This document shows positions 41,936 through 50,410 of a stretch of 56,958 nucleotides of DNA, in pieces. Position 1 is the first letter of the stretch. Each line of letters begins with the position of its first letter. Under the pieces are notes generated by a model. It ran no database searches. It was not told the DNA's origin and saw nothing but the letters and a program-made list of their open reading frames with translations. The stretch covers positions 1 to 56,958 of the forward strand of contig CACJUF010000007.1 in NCBI GenBank assembly GCA_902596515.1. Reading direction: 5' to 3'. The position numbers and the translations under genes are program-made. The DNA comes from an uncultured Pelagibacteraceae bacterium (GTDB lineage: Bacteria > Pseudomonadota > Alphaproteobacteria > Pelagibacterales > Pelagibacteraceae).

Positions 41936-42013
41936 ATGATAAAAGGTATAAAAAATTTTTATCTTTTTTTATCTCTAACACAAAGAACTTTTACTCTAAC
42001 ACAAAAAAAATAA
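41936..42013 (+). CDS. Possible 25-residue leader peptide
   Basis: ATG at 41936 follows an ideal ribosome binding site, AAGGAG (41923-41928), with 7-nt spacing. That is better than for almost any other gene in the window. The product is MIKGIKNFYLFLSLTQRTFT then LTQKK: a short basic, hydrophobic start and two copies of S/T-LTQ. Each LTQ is encoded by an 11-mer of the repeat array, both in the same frame. It could be a regulatory leader peptide, a small membrane peptide or the surviving start of a lost gene. Confidence 0.4.
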   Translation: MIKGIKNFYLFLSLTQRTFTLTQKK

Positions 42014-42289
42014 AAATTAGAAAAAATTAGAAAAATGTTGAAAATACTAGCTTTTTTTTAATTTTGTTCTATTTTAATAACTCTAACACAATTCTTTAAA
42101 ACTTAATTGTGTTAGAGTTAAATTCAATTGTCCTAAAATTTATAAAATAATATTTTTAATGTCATTTACGTAAAAATGGCTAATTTATTAGCTTTTTTTA
42201 CATTTTAGATAAATTTTTTTAGTCCTAGGTAAGTTTGTGTTGGACAATATTATAATTTGTGTTAGAGTTTTAGGAAAATTGTGTTAGAG
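41973..42289. repeat. Array of 11-bp repeats (CTCTAACACAA / TTGTGTTAGAG)
   Basis: Three copies read CTCTAACACAA (41973-41983, 41994-42004, 42081-42091). Three exact copies read TTGTGTTAGAG (42107-42117, 42257-42267, 42279-42289), with one 9/11 variant (42235-42245). Start-to-start spacing is 21 bp for copies 1-2 and 22 bp for copies 5-6 and 6-7, about two helical turns. Copies 3 and 4 extend to a perfect 16-bp inverted repeat (TAACTCTAACACAATT, 42078-42093, and its complement, 42105-42120) with an 11-nt loop. The outermost copies are inverted relative to each other, so the whole 317-bp block has terminal inverted repeats. Confidence 0.9.
42179..42199 (+). terminator. Terminator-like hairpin inside the pilMN leader
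   Basis: GCTAA-TTTA-TTAGC followed by seven T residues. The five-base-pair stem is short but sits in an A-tract/T-tract context that would lengthen it. It lies 110 nt before pilMN and between the two groups of 11-mers. It could end transcription from the PP2C side or act in attenuation. Confidence 0.45.
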
Positions 42290-42310
42290 AATTAAAAATT
42301 TTGAAAAATT

Positions 42311-44827
42311 ATGGATGACAAAGAGAAAGAAAAATTTGGTGTCATTATAGACAAACAGAATCAATCTGAGAGTGAACAACTAAAAGTTGAAGAAAAATCC
42401 TCAGAAAATAAAAATATCGAGAGTGAACAACCAAAAGTTGAGGAAAAATCTCCAGAAAATGAAAATTTAAAAACTGAAAACCAAAATATTGATGTTTCAG
42501 ACGTTAAACAAGCTGAAGATGAAAATAAAACTGAAAACATCCCACAAAATCAAGACCAATCTTCTGATAATGATGCAAATAATAATCTATCCTCGGCTGA
42601 ACCAACAAATTTAAATGAAAATATTAATAATAATGAAAACAATGATGCTGAAAAGATAAATAAAGAGAATAGTACTGAAGAAGAAAAAAAAGATCATCAA
42701 GTAATCCATAAAAAAGATGGGAGATTACATATTTATGTAAGACAAGATAAGTACAAAGGGGAGCTTAAATCTAAAAATTGGGTTGGAAGAATTTATTTAG
42801 ACGGCAAACAAAAAATTTTCTCCTCGGGTACACCAAATTTAGATGATGCAATACCAATTTTAGAAAAATGGTTTGATGATTTACACGCACAAAAAGAAAA
42901 AGAACAAAACAACAATGATCAAACCGAAAGTAGTGACAAAACAAAAATTGAAAATATTCAGTCGGAACAAGTTAAAGAAACTATTTCTCCCAATATCGAT
43001 ACAACAACTTTACAAAATCAAAATAATGAAAATTTAAAAACTACTTTAGAAAATATTTCTACAACTAATCAAAATAATCAAAACGAAGATCAGAAATCAA
43101 ATATCACAACAAGTTTATTAGATAAATTAAAAAGTATAAAATTAAAAAAACCTGAGTTTGGAAAAAAAGATTCTATTAAACTATCTGGTAGTAAATCAAT
43201 ATCAGATATTAAAAATAAACTTGGTGGTTTCTTTAAATCTAAAATTGGAAAATCTTCTGTTCAAGGCGAAGAAATTGTTGGAGTAGAACTTACTAATAAA
43301 GAAATAAGACTTGCCCAGATAACTTCAAACAAAGCAAATCAGTGGATACTCGAAAAATTTTATACTCACAAAGTTGAATTACCTGAAGATGCATCGGTAT
43401 TAGATAATGCAGATAAAATGGGTGAAGAATTATCTCTTGCAATACAAAAATCAAAAATTACAACACCAAACGCTGCAATTGCTATACCAGTTACGAGCGC
43501 AATTATAAGAGTTGTAACTGCTCCACTAATGACAGACGAAGAATTACAAAAAGCAATAGAAACAAATTCATTATGGGAAAACTTGGTACAACTAACTGAT
43601 AATCTAGATGATTATTCAATATTCCATCAAGTGATCAATAAAAACGATAAAGAAAATACTATGGATATTTTATTCGTGGCTTCAAAATTAGCAGATATTA
43701 ATAATTACACATCTATTATAAAAAGAAGTAGCTTAAATCCAGTCATAATTGATGTAAAATGTTTTGCTCTTAAGTCTGCTGTTGACCAAATAAATCAAAT
43801 TTCAAAAAATGCTGAGGATGCAAATTTAACAGCAGTTCTAGAATTTGGATTAGATGAAAATTATTTAATGATATTATATGAAAATAATCCAATAATTACT
43901 GACATTTTCATAAGAAATCAAGATCGAGAAATTTTACAAAATTCACAAGACCAAGAGGAGAAAGAGGCTTTAGTAAGAAGATTTATTACTCAAGTTAAGC
44001 AAGCAGTACAAGATTTTGAGACAAAATATGAAAAAAGAATAAGAAATATAAAAGTAGTTTCTGATTTAGTTAATGTGGAGGATTATTTATCTACTTTTAG
44101 AAAAAGTATGGCCAATGTTGGCTTCAACTTATTTGATCCAATAGATGGATTAAAAATTCCACAACAAAATGTCGAGTCAACAAATCTACAAAATAGATCT
44201 TACTTATCTACAGTAATTGGTCTTGCTTTTAGAAAATTAGATGTGTTTGGTTATTATAAATTTGTAACAGCTGTGAAAAATATCAACCTTCTCCCTGACA
44301 GAGCGGGCATGATAAAACAGAAAAAAATGAAAGCATTTTCTAAATTTGCTTTTAAAGGAGTAGCAGGAGCTGTTCTTGTAATTTATAGTTTATTATTTGG
44401 CTTATCATTTTGGCAAATTTATTCTTACAATTCAAAATTAAAAGATTATGACAAAATTGTAAAAGAACATAAATCAACAGTAAATCAAAAAAAGAAATTT
44501 AGTAAAGAGTTAGGGATAATGACTAAAACATTGCAACTAAGTAAAACTCTTAAATCAAACAAAAGTTTGAGTTATAGATACTTAGCGCAGATAGCTATGA
44601 GTGTTCCGAAAAGAGTAAAATTCAATTCTATACAATACGATGGAAAAAAATCTATTATTCTTTTAGGCTCAGCTGCAACCGACCAAGATATATTAAAATT
44701 AATAAATAATTTAAATACTCAAAAGTTAGTACGACAAGCATCTTTAGGTTCTATGAATTTACCTAAATCAAGAGCTGGATCTAATACGAAAAAAGGATTT
44801 AAAATTTTAGTGCAGGTAAAAGGATAA
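42311..44827 (+). CDS. PilM-PilN fusion with a disordered N-terminus and an integrase-arm-like domain
   Basis: 838 residues. Residues 1-125 are a disordered Glu/Asn/Gln/Lys stretch with near repeats (ESEQ-K-VEEKS). About 128-193 is a small beta domain (DGRLHIYVRQ, NWVGRIYLDGKQKIFSSGT, then LDDAIPILEKWFDDL) that looks like the three-stranded AP2/integrase arm-type DNA-binding fold. A second linker runs to ~310. PilM (actin-like, IVGVELTNKEIRLAQI onward) spans about 320-640. The PilN signature VKNINLLP (about 655-661), normally the peptide that docks into PilM, is followed by a transmembrane helix (about 685-703) and the periplasmic PilN fold. It therefore builds the cytoplasmic ring and inner-membrane part of the pilus machine in one chain. 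Heads pilO-P-Q-B-C. Confidence 0.87.
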   Translation: MDDKEKEKFGVIIDKQNQSESEQLKVEEKSSENKNIESEQPKVEEKSPENENLKTENQNIDVSDVKQAEDENKTENIPQNQDQSSDNDANNNLSSAEPTNLNENINNNENNDAEKINKENSTEEEKKDHQVIHKKDGRLHIYVRQDKYKGELKSKNWVGRIYLDGKQKIFSSGTPNLDDAIPILEKWFDDLHAQKEKEQNNNDQTESSDKTKIENIQSEQVKETISPNIDTTTLQNQNNENLKTTLENISTTNQNNQNEDQKSNITTSLLDKLKSIKLKKPEFGKKDSIKLSGSKSISDIKNKLGGFFKSKIGKSSVQGEEIVGVELTNKEIRLAQITSNKANQWILEKFYTHKVELPEDASVLDNADKMGEELSLAIQKSKITTPNAAIAIPVTSAIIRVVTAPLMTDEELQKAIETNSLWENLVQLTDNLDDYSIFHQVINKNDKENTMDILFVASKLADINNYTSIIKRSSLNPVIIDVKCFALKSAVDQINQISKNAEDANLTAVLEFGLDENYLMILYENNPIITDIFIRNQDREILQNSQDQEEKEALVRRFITQVKQAVQDFETKYEKRIRNIKVVSDLVNVEDYLSTFRKSMANVGFNLFDPIDGLKIPQQNVESTNLQNRSYLSTVIGLAFRKLDVFGYYKFVTAVKNINLLPDRAGMIKQKKMKAFSKFAFKGVAGAVLVIYSLLFGLSFWQIYSYNSKLKDYDKIVKEHKSTVNQKKKFSKELGIMTKTLQLSKTLKSNKSLSYRYLAQIAMSVPKRVKFNSIQYDGKKSIILLGSAATDQDILKLINNLNTQKLVRQASLGSMNLPKSRAGSNTKKGFKILVQVKG

Positions 44828-44832
44828 ATATT

Positions 44833-45504
44833 ATGGATTTAAAAAATATAGATTTAAAAAATATTAATTTTGATGAACTAATATCGAAAATTAAAACTAT
44901 TGAAAAAAAAGTATTAATTAAGATTGGTATTGGTGTTGGCTCGGTTATTTTTTTCCTAATCATCTATTATGCTGTCTTAAATCCTATAGTTCAAAAAAAG
45001 AAAACTCAATTAGAGGATATGAACTTAAAAAAAACAGAGATTACAAAATTTACTAATGAAATTATATCAATTAAAAAGAAAATTAAAAAAGTAAAACCAG
45101 AATATGAAAATTATTCAACACTTTTCCATTCGAAAGCAGAAGTTGAAGGACTTTATCAAACATTAAGTGAATATGCTTCATTAAATGGATTAATTATTTC
45201 TAAAATTAATAAGGGCAAGGCTTCAGCAGTCACTAAAGCTTCATTATCAACGAAGAAGAAGAAAAAAAAGAAATCAAAAAAACAGGTGCAGAAAAAAAAT
45301 ATCGCTTATTACAAGATACCAGTTAGATATGAAATTAAAGGGAATTTCCTTGGATATATTAAATTTAAAAGACAAGTCTCTCTTTCTCAAAAGATGTTAA
45401 ACTTTGACAAAGAATCAATAAAAGTGCTAAAAGGGGATACAACTAACGCGATAGTTGTAACAGGAGTATTAACAATAGTGGGGTTACCAGATGAGTTTTT
45501 TTAG
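44833..45504 (+). CDS. pilO: Type IV pilus alignment-complex protein PilO
   Basis: Inner-membrane partner of PilN. 223 residues: a cytoplasmic N-terminus with the repeat DLKNIDLKNINFDEL, one transmembrane helix (about 33-53), a periplasmic coiled coil (VQKKKTQLEDMNLKKTEITK onward) and a ferredoxin-like domain (FHSKAEVEGLYQTLSEYAS, then YKIPVRYEIKGNFLGYIKFKR). A run of lysines (KKKKKKKSKK, about 138-147) sits in a loop between strands of the periplasmic domain and is not usual in PilO. Overlaps pilP by 14 bp. Confidence 0.88.
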   Translation: MDLKNIDLKNINFDELISKIKTIEKKVLIKIGIGVGSVIFFLIIYYAVLNPIVQKKKTQLEDMNLKKTEITKFTNEIISIKKKIKKVKPEYENYSTLFHSKAEVEGLYQTLSEYASLNGLIISKINKGKASAVTKASLSTKKKKKKKSKKQVQKKNIAYYKIPVRYEIKGNFLGYIKFKRQVSLSQKMLNFDKESIKVLKGDTTNAIVVTGVLTIVGLPDEFF

Positions 45505-45886
45505 AATTGCTCTTTTGACTTTATTATTAATGTCTTTTTCTAAAATTGGCTGGGCTGATAGTCATGAAGAGCCATTGCCATTAAACGATCCATTTGCAGG
45601 TGACGATGGGACTTCTAGCTCAATAGTATCGGATGTTACTGAAAATGAAGAATTAAAGAATTTGAGTAAATATAAATTAGTAGGATCTTTTAACGGCTCC
45701 TTAAAATCGTTCGCAACTTTTGTGGATGAATCGGGAGAATTTATAACTCTTGAATTGCAAGAAGAACTAATAAGAGGATTAAAATTAGTTGAGGTAAATA
45801 TTAAAGAGGCAATATTTCAAAAGGGAGAAGATAATTTTATATCCCTAAATTTTAAAAACCAAATTAGAGAAAAAAATGAATTTTAG
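45491..45886 (+). CDS. pilP: PilP-like pilus assembly protein (no lipobox)
   Basis: 131 residues with a Sec signal (about 1-22, ending KIGWA before DSHEE). The short mature part has a DPFAGDD stretch resembling the conserved DPF of PilP/GspC, and an HR-like beta domain (KYKLVGSFNGSLKSFATFVD through FQKGEDNFISLNF). Identification rests on position between pilO and pilQ and on this domain. Classical PilP is a lipoprotein; here there is no cysteine near the signal, so it must be held otherwise. Overlaps pilQ by 11 bp. Confidence 0.75.
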   Translation: MSFFRIALLTLLLMSFSKIGWADSHEEPLPLNDPFAGDDGTSSSIVSDVTENEELKNLSKYKLVGSFNGSLKSFATFVDESGEFITLELQEELIRGLKLVEVNIKEAIFQKGEDNFISLNFKNQIREKNEF

Positions 45887-47414
45887 ATATTTTCAGTTTA
45901 CTATTCCTTTAATTTTATCATTAATTATTTTAACTGGATGTACTACAAATGGTAAATTTAATAAAAAAGGTGGGTTCAAACATGATACACCACTCATAAA
46001 AGACGATATTAGAGTAACTGGAAAAGAAACTGTTGATAAAACAGTTGAACTAGGTCCTCAACCTATCGAAGGTGATGTAATAAAACTTGGAAAAAGAAAA
46101 CAAATATCTTCACAAAAAAAAAGAAATTATCTCTTAATTCCTGAAAGTTATAAATCTTTAAAACAAAACGTATCATTTAAATTTCAAAACTTAGATTATA
46201 GAGAAGCCATGAACCTTATGGCTCAGGTAGGAGATATTAATATTCTAGTTGGCGAGGAAGTGGCAGGGTCAATAAACGCACAATTAGTCGACGTTCCTTG
46301 GGATAAAGCCTTTAACGCAATATTAGATTTAAAAAATTTTGCTGCTGACTTTGATGTATCAAGTAATTTAATTAGAGTTCATTCTCCAGCCAACTTGACA
46401 GCACAGGAAAGCACCAAATCAGCTCGAGCTTCAGCAGTTAAGAAAAAAGTAGAACTAGAAGACTCGGTTGAACCAATAATTTCAGAAATATTTAGACTTT
46501 ATTATATAACTCCTGCTGAAGCAAAATCTACTTTAACAGAACTTTTCGCATCAATTGATGATAATTTTTCACCAATTAAAATTACAGAAGAAAAAACAAC
46601 CAGATCTATTATCGTAAGAGGAAAAGAAACCGATTTAGATATCGTTGATAAAATTATAAAAGAAATTGATGTAAGAACTAAACAGGTTTTAATAGAAGCA
46701 TTTATTGTTGAAGCTAATTCTGATTTTGAAAGAGCATTAGGTACAAGACTTGGTGGATACTATAAAAGACAAGATAGTATTGTTGGTGGTGTTCAAGGTG
46801 CAAGTACAGGGGACGGACCGATTAATGCAGGTACAGCTGTGCTAGGTGGAGCCGTTGATAGTATAACAGATTTTGGTGCTGCAGGAGCTACTAGTGGAAT
46901 TGGTATTTTAAAAAAGACGGGTTCAGCAGTGCTTAAAGCTGAGATTACTGCGCTAGAGATACAAGGTTTAGGTAAAACAATTTCAAATCCAAAAGTATTT
47001 ACATTAGATAATCAAGTTGCCACAATTACTCAAGGTGAGGAAATACCTTATGCATCCAGCGGTGACGGGGGAACTGACACGCAATTTAAAGAGGCAGCTT
47101 TAAAGATGACAGTTACGCCAAGTATAATTGGGGACGGAAACGTACTTTTAACGATACAAGTTAATAACGACACTCCAAACCGATCAAATGCAGGTGATCC
47201 TGCTATTAACAAAATGGAAATTAGCACCAAATTACTGGTAGCTGACGGTGATATTGTTGTCATCGGTGGAATCAAAAAAAATTCCACAACTAATAGCAAA
47301 CAACAAACACCAGGTGTAGGTGATACCCCAGTCATAGGAAATTTGTTTAAAGGAAAATCAAAAACTGATAACTTAGATGAGTTATTAGTATTTATAGCAC
47401 CGAGAGTTTTATAA
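45876..47414 (+). CDS. pilQ: Type IV pilus secretin PilQ (predicted lipoprotein)
   Basis: Outer-membrane channel for the pilus, 512 residues, short for PilQ. The signal ends in the lipobox ILTG-C (cysteine about 22) with Thr at +2, predicting an outer-membrane lipoprotein. N-terminal AMIN domains are absent. An N0/STN-like domain (FQNLDYREAMNLMAQVGDIN), an N1 domain (RLYYITPAEAKSTLTELF) and the secretin core (QVLIEAFIVEANSDFERALG, then SNPKVFTLDNQVATITQGEEIPY and VADGDIVVIGGI) follow. It ends at LLVFIAPRVL without a pilotin-binding tail. Confidence 0.93.
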   Translation: MNFRYFQFTIPLILSLIILTGCTTNGKFNKKGGFKHDTPLIKDDIRVTGKETVDKTVELGPQPIEGDVIKLGKRKQISSQKKRNYLLIPESYKSLKQNVSFKFQNLDYREAMNLMAQVGDINILVGEEVAGSINAQLVDVPWDKAFNAILDLKNFAADFDVSSNLIRVHSPANLTAQESTKSARASAVKKKVELEDSVEPIISEIFRLYYITPAEAKSTLTELFASIDDNFSPIKITEEKTTRSIIVRGKETDLDIVDKIIKEIDVRTKQVLIEAFIVEANSDFERALGTRLGGYYKRQDSIVGGVQGASTGDGPINAGTAVLGGAVDSITDFGAAGATSGIGILKKTGSAVLKAEITALEIQGLGKTISNPKVFTLDNQVATITQGEEIPYASSGDGGTDTQFKEAALKMTVTPSIIGDGNVLLTIQVNNDTPNRSNAGDPAINKMEISTKLLVADGDIVVIGGIKKNSTTNSKQQTPGVGDTPVIGNLFKGKSKTDNLDELLVFIAPRVL

Positions 47415-47415
47415 T

Positions 47416-49167
47416 ATGTTGAAGATAAGCCGAGAAAGCGAAATAAATCTGATAAATGTACTAATAGATAACGATATTATCTCAGGTAAAGATTTAGTTA
47501 ATATAAAAAAAATTAGTACTGAGGGTAATAAGTCCCAAATTGATGCAGTCTTTGAGTTAAAACTTACTGACGAAAAGCAAATAGTAGATGTTTTAGTTAA
47601 AGAGCAAAGCTTAGATGTTGTAGATTTGTCAAAGCACGCAATTACAGATGAAATCAAGTCTGTGCTTCCTTCAAATTACATCAATGTAAATTTTGTAGCG
47701 CCATTTAAAGTTGAGGGTAATACTCTGCATATTGCAATATCAGACAGTTCAAAACTTGGTTTGATGAGAAATTTAAAAGCTATCACTAAAAAAAATATTG
47801 AATTACATGCTGCAAAAGTTTCAGAAATATCAAAGTTTATAGACAAGCTTTTAAGTGAGAGTGGTGACGTAACAACAGAAACTATACGAAAAGACAATAG
47901 AGAAAAAACTAAAACTTTTGATTCTGAACTTGGTGAAGCGGGAGAAGTTTTAGATAAAAAACCAGAAGAAGAAATTGAAGCAATAGAAAATGAGTCAGAA
48001 GTTATAAAATTTAGTACAGCTGTTGTTGCAGAAGCAATTAAACTAGGTGTCAGTGATATTCATATTGAACCCTACAGATTTTCATCAAGAGTAAGGTATA
48101 GATTAGACGGTATGTTACAAGAACAGGATCAGTATCAAAAATTTTTACATGATAATTATGGTGCAGTCGTTACTCGATTTAAAATAATGGGTAAATTAGA
48201 TATTGCAGAAAGAAGATTGCCGCAAGATGGAGCAATCAATTTTAAAATTGAAGGTAAAGTTGTAGATTTACGTTTGTCTATTTTGCCTACTGCAAATAAT
48301 GAGAGAATTGTAATGCGTATCTTAAATAAAGATGCAGGAGATATTACTTTAGAACAATTAAATTTTGATGACTCAGACTTAAAAAATCTTAGAAAAGCAA
48401 TTCATAGCACACAGGGTTTAGTTCTTGTTACCGGTCCTACAGGATCAGGAAAAACTACAACCTTATACAGTATCTTAAAAGAAGTAAGCAAACCTCATTT
48501 AAACATTTTAACTGCAGAGGATCCAGTTGAATACGAGCTTGATGGTGTCGGACAAGTTCAAATTAAAGATGATATTGGATTAAATTTTGCAGCTGCCCTA
48601 AGATCATTTTTACGTCAAGATCCCGAGATTATTTTGGTTGGTGAGATGAGAGATAAAGAGACAGTTGATATTGGATTAAAGGCTGCTCTAACCGGTCACC
48701 TTGTTTTTAGCACACTCCACACTAACGATGCACCTAGCACTATCACAAGATTACAAAATATGGGTACACCAGACTATTTAATAAGTGCAGCATGTACTTT
48801 AGTATTAGCACAAAGGTTAGCAAGGAAATCATGTAAAGATTGTAGAGTACCTGATGAAGATGTGACGCCAAAAGTTCTAACAGATCTTGGCTTTTCACCT
48901 GAGCTGGCATCAAGAGTAAAAGCTCAAAAAGGAAAAGGATGTCCTAAATGCAAGGAAACTGGGTTTAAGGGAAGAATGGGTATCTATGAAATTTTAAATG
49001 TAACAAAACCAATTAAAGAGGCAATTTTAAAGAAAGCGACTACTCCAGAGTTAAAAGAAATCGCTACTAAAGAAGGTTTTCAAACCATGGCTGACATGGG
49101 TAGAAAAATGATTGCGGCTGGAGATTTAAATTTTAGAGAGTTTGAACGAGTCCTTTCGAGCTCGTAA
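47416..49167 (+). CDS. pilB: Type IV pilus extension ATPase PilB
   Basis: Hexameric ATPase that powers polymerisation. 583 residues: an N-terminal MshEN-like domain (about 1-150), then the GspE core. Walker A is GPTGSGKTTTLYS (about 340), the Asp box AEDPVEYELDG, Walker B DPEIILVGEMRDKET and the His box HLVFSTLHTNDAP. A zinc-binding tetracysteine (CKDCR about 473, CPKCKETGFKGRMGIYE about 509) is intact. Starts 1 nt after pilQ. Confidence 0.96.
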   Translation: MLKISRESEINLINVLIDNDIISGKDLVNIKKISTEGNKSQIDAVFELKLTDEKQIVDVLVKEQSLDVVDLSKHAITDEIKSVLPSNYINVNFVAPFKVEGNTLHIAISDSSKLGLMRNLKAITKKNIELHAAKVSEISKFIDKLLSESGDVTTETIRKDNREKTKTFDSELGEAGEVLDKKPEEEIEAIENESEVIKFSTAVVAEAIKLGVSDIHIEPYRFSSRVRYRLDGMLQEQDQYQKFLHDNYGAVVTRFKIMGKLDIAERRLPQDGAINFKIEGKVVDLRLSILPTANNERIVMRILNKDAGDITLEQLNFDDSDLKNLRKAIHSTQGLVLVTGPTGSGKTTTLYSILKEVSKPHLNILTAEDPVEYELDGVGQVQIKDDIGLNFAAALRSFLRQDPEIILVGEMRDKETVDIGLKAALTGHLVFSTLHTNDAPSTITRLQNMGTPDYLISAACTLVLAQRLARKSCKDCRVPDEDVTPKVLTDLGFSPELASRVKAQKGKGCPKCKETGFKGRMGIYEILNVTKPIKEAILKKATTPELKEIATKEGFQTMADMGRKMIAAGDLNFREFERVLSSS

Positions 49168-49174
49168 TTAGCAT

Positions 49175-50410
49175 ATGGAATTATACACATATAAGGGAAT
49201 TTCAGCAGGTAAGTATATAGAGGGTGAGATTGAGGCTTTAAATCAAGACGAGGCTTCTCATAAACTTAAAGAACAAAAAATAATTATAACAAACTTAACC
49301 AGAGGTAAGAAAAAAAAAGACGCTAAAAAAGATAAGCCTAAAGGCAAAGGCTTTAGCTTATTTAAAAAAAAAGTTAAAGCAGAGGATTTGGTTGTTTTTT
49401 CAAAGCAATTTGCAACCATGGTAAAGGCTGGTCTTCCAATTTTGAATGTACTTGAAATGCTAAGAGATCAAGTAGAAAACCCAGCGATGGCAGAGGTTGT
49501 TGAGGATATAAGAAAAAGCCTCGAGGGAGGTGTTTCATTATCTAAATCATTTGAAAAATATCCTGATCTGTTCGATAACGTATATATCAATATGATTAAA
49601 GCTGGTGAGTCCAGCGGTAAACTGGATATTTTTCTATTAAAAATTGTTGATGCGTTAGAGAAAAGAGAAAAAATAAAGAAGAAAATTAAAGGCGCCTTAA
49701 TGTATCCAAGTATAATGTTCACAGTTGCAATGGTAGTTAGCGCATTTATGTTGGTTAAAGTAGTTCCTGTATTTGCAAATATGTATGACGGAATGGGTAT
49801 TGCTTTACCTAAGCCTACAGCAGTCATTCTGGGTATGAGTGATTTTTTAAGGGGAACAGGTGGATTAGTAATGCTTATCTCTATTATTTCTTTCGTTGTA
49901 GCTTTTAGATACTTAACGACTAAAAATGCAGCAATACAATACAAATGGCATAAACAAGTTTTAAAACTGCCAGTATTTGGTGATCTTATTTTAAAATCAT
50001 TGATTGCGAGAATTTCTTTAATACTCGGGAATTTAAGTGCAGCAGGTGTCAACTTATTAGAAAGTTTGGACATTGCAAAATCAGTTAGTAATAACGTAGT
50101 TGTGACAGAGGCAATCGATAATGTTAAAAAAGGAGTTTTTTCTGGAGAAACTTTAACTAAACTTTTTTTAAAAGAGCCCTTATTTCCACCTACTTTTAGT
50201 CAATTAATTTCAGTTGGTGAACAAACTGGTCAACTTGACGAAATGTTTAACTCAGTTGCCATGTATTATGAAGAAGAATTCGATGGGGCAGTAGATAACA
50301 TGTCTAGTTTAATTGAACCTATAATGATTGTGTTCATGGGTTTGATGATTGGAGGTTTAATGATCGCAATGTATTCACCAATATTCAATGTTGGTGCATT
50401 AATAAATTAG
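49175..50410 (+). CDS. pilC: Type IV pilus inner-membrane platform protein PilC
   Basis: GspF-family platform on which PilB and PilT act. 411 residues with two T2SSF repeats (AEDLVVFSKQFATMVKAGLPIL and LILKSLIARISLILGNLSAAGV) and three to four transmembrane helices. The short N-terminal domain is followed by a lysine-rich linker (GKKKKDAKKDKPKGKG). Family motifs GESSGKLD and GEQTGQLDEMF are present. Converges with the RsbW-like gene, 4-bp overlap. Confidence 0.95.
   Translation: MELYTYKGISAGKYIEGEIEALNQDEASHKLKEQKIIITNLTRGKKKKDAKKDKPKGKGFSLFKKKVKAEDLVVFSKQFATMVKAGLPILNVLEMLRDQVENPAMAEVVEDIRKSLEGGVSLSKSFEKYPDLFDNVYINMIKAGESSGKLDIFLLKIVDALEKREKIKKKIKGALMYPSIMFTVAMVVSAFMLVKVVPVFANMYDGMGIALPKPTAVILGMSDFLRGTGGLVMLISIISFVVAFRYLTTKNAAIQYKWHKQVLKLPVFGDLILKSLIARISLILGNLSAAGVNLLESLDIAKSVSNNVVVTEAIDNVKKGVFSGETLTKLFLKEPLFPPTFSQLISVGEQTGQLDEMFNSVAMYYEEEFDGAVDNMSSLIEPIMIVFMGLMIGGLMIAMYSPIFNVGALIN

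Larger units (their letters stand above)
41818..42310. other. Gene-poor leader region of the pilMN operon
   Basis: A rare long gap for this genome, very rich in A and T. It contains the 25-codon open frame at 41936-42013, the 11-mer repeat array at 41973-42289, a 16-bp inverted repeat at 42078-42120, a palindrome TTTACGTAAA near 42165-42174 and a terminator-like hairpin at 42179-42199. No RNA family is recognisable by eye. No ribosome binding site is visible directly before pilMN (42311). Confidence 0.7.

Noticed and set aside
42112..42125. 14-mer TTAGAGTTAAATTC shared with 54916-54929 (before the CHASE2-PP2C gene)
   Set aside because: It might suggest co-regulation with the 11-mer array, but in so AT-rich a window many 14-mer matches between spacers are expected by chance, and the second site lacks the full 11-mer.
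41662..42310. CRISPR array or plasmid-type iterons
   Set aside because: Repeats are only 11 bp, occur in both orientations and lack uniform spacers; there are no cas or rep genes nearby.
49468..50073. 201-codon minus-strand open frame inside pilC
   Set aside because: Long but wholly antisense to well-conserved PilC motifs, with no plausible domain.
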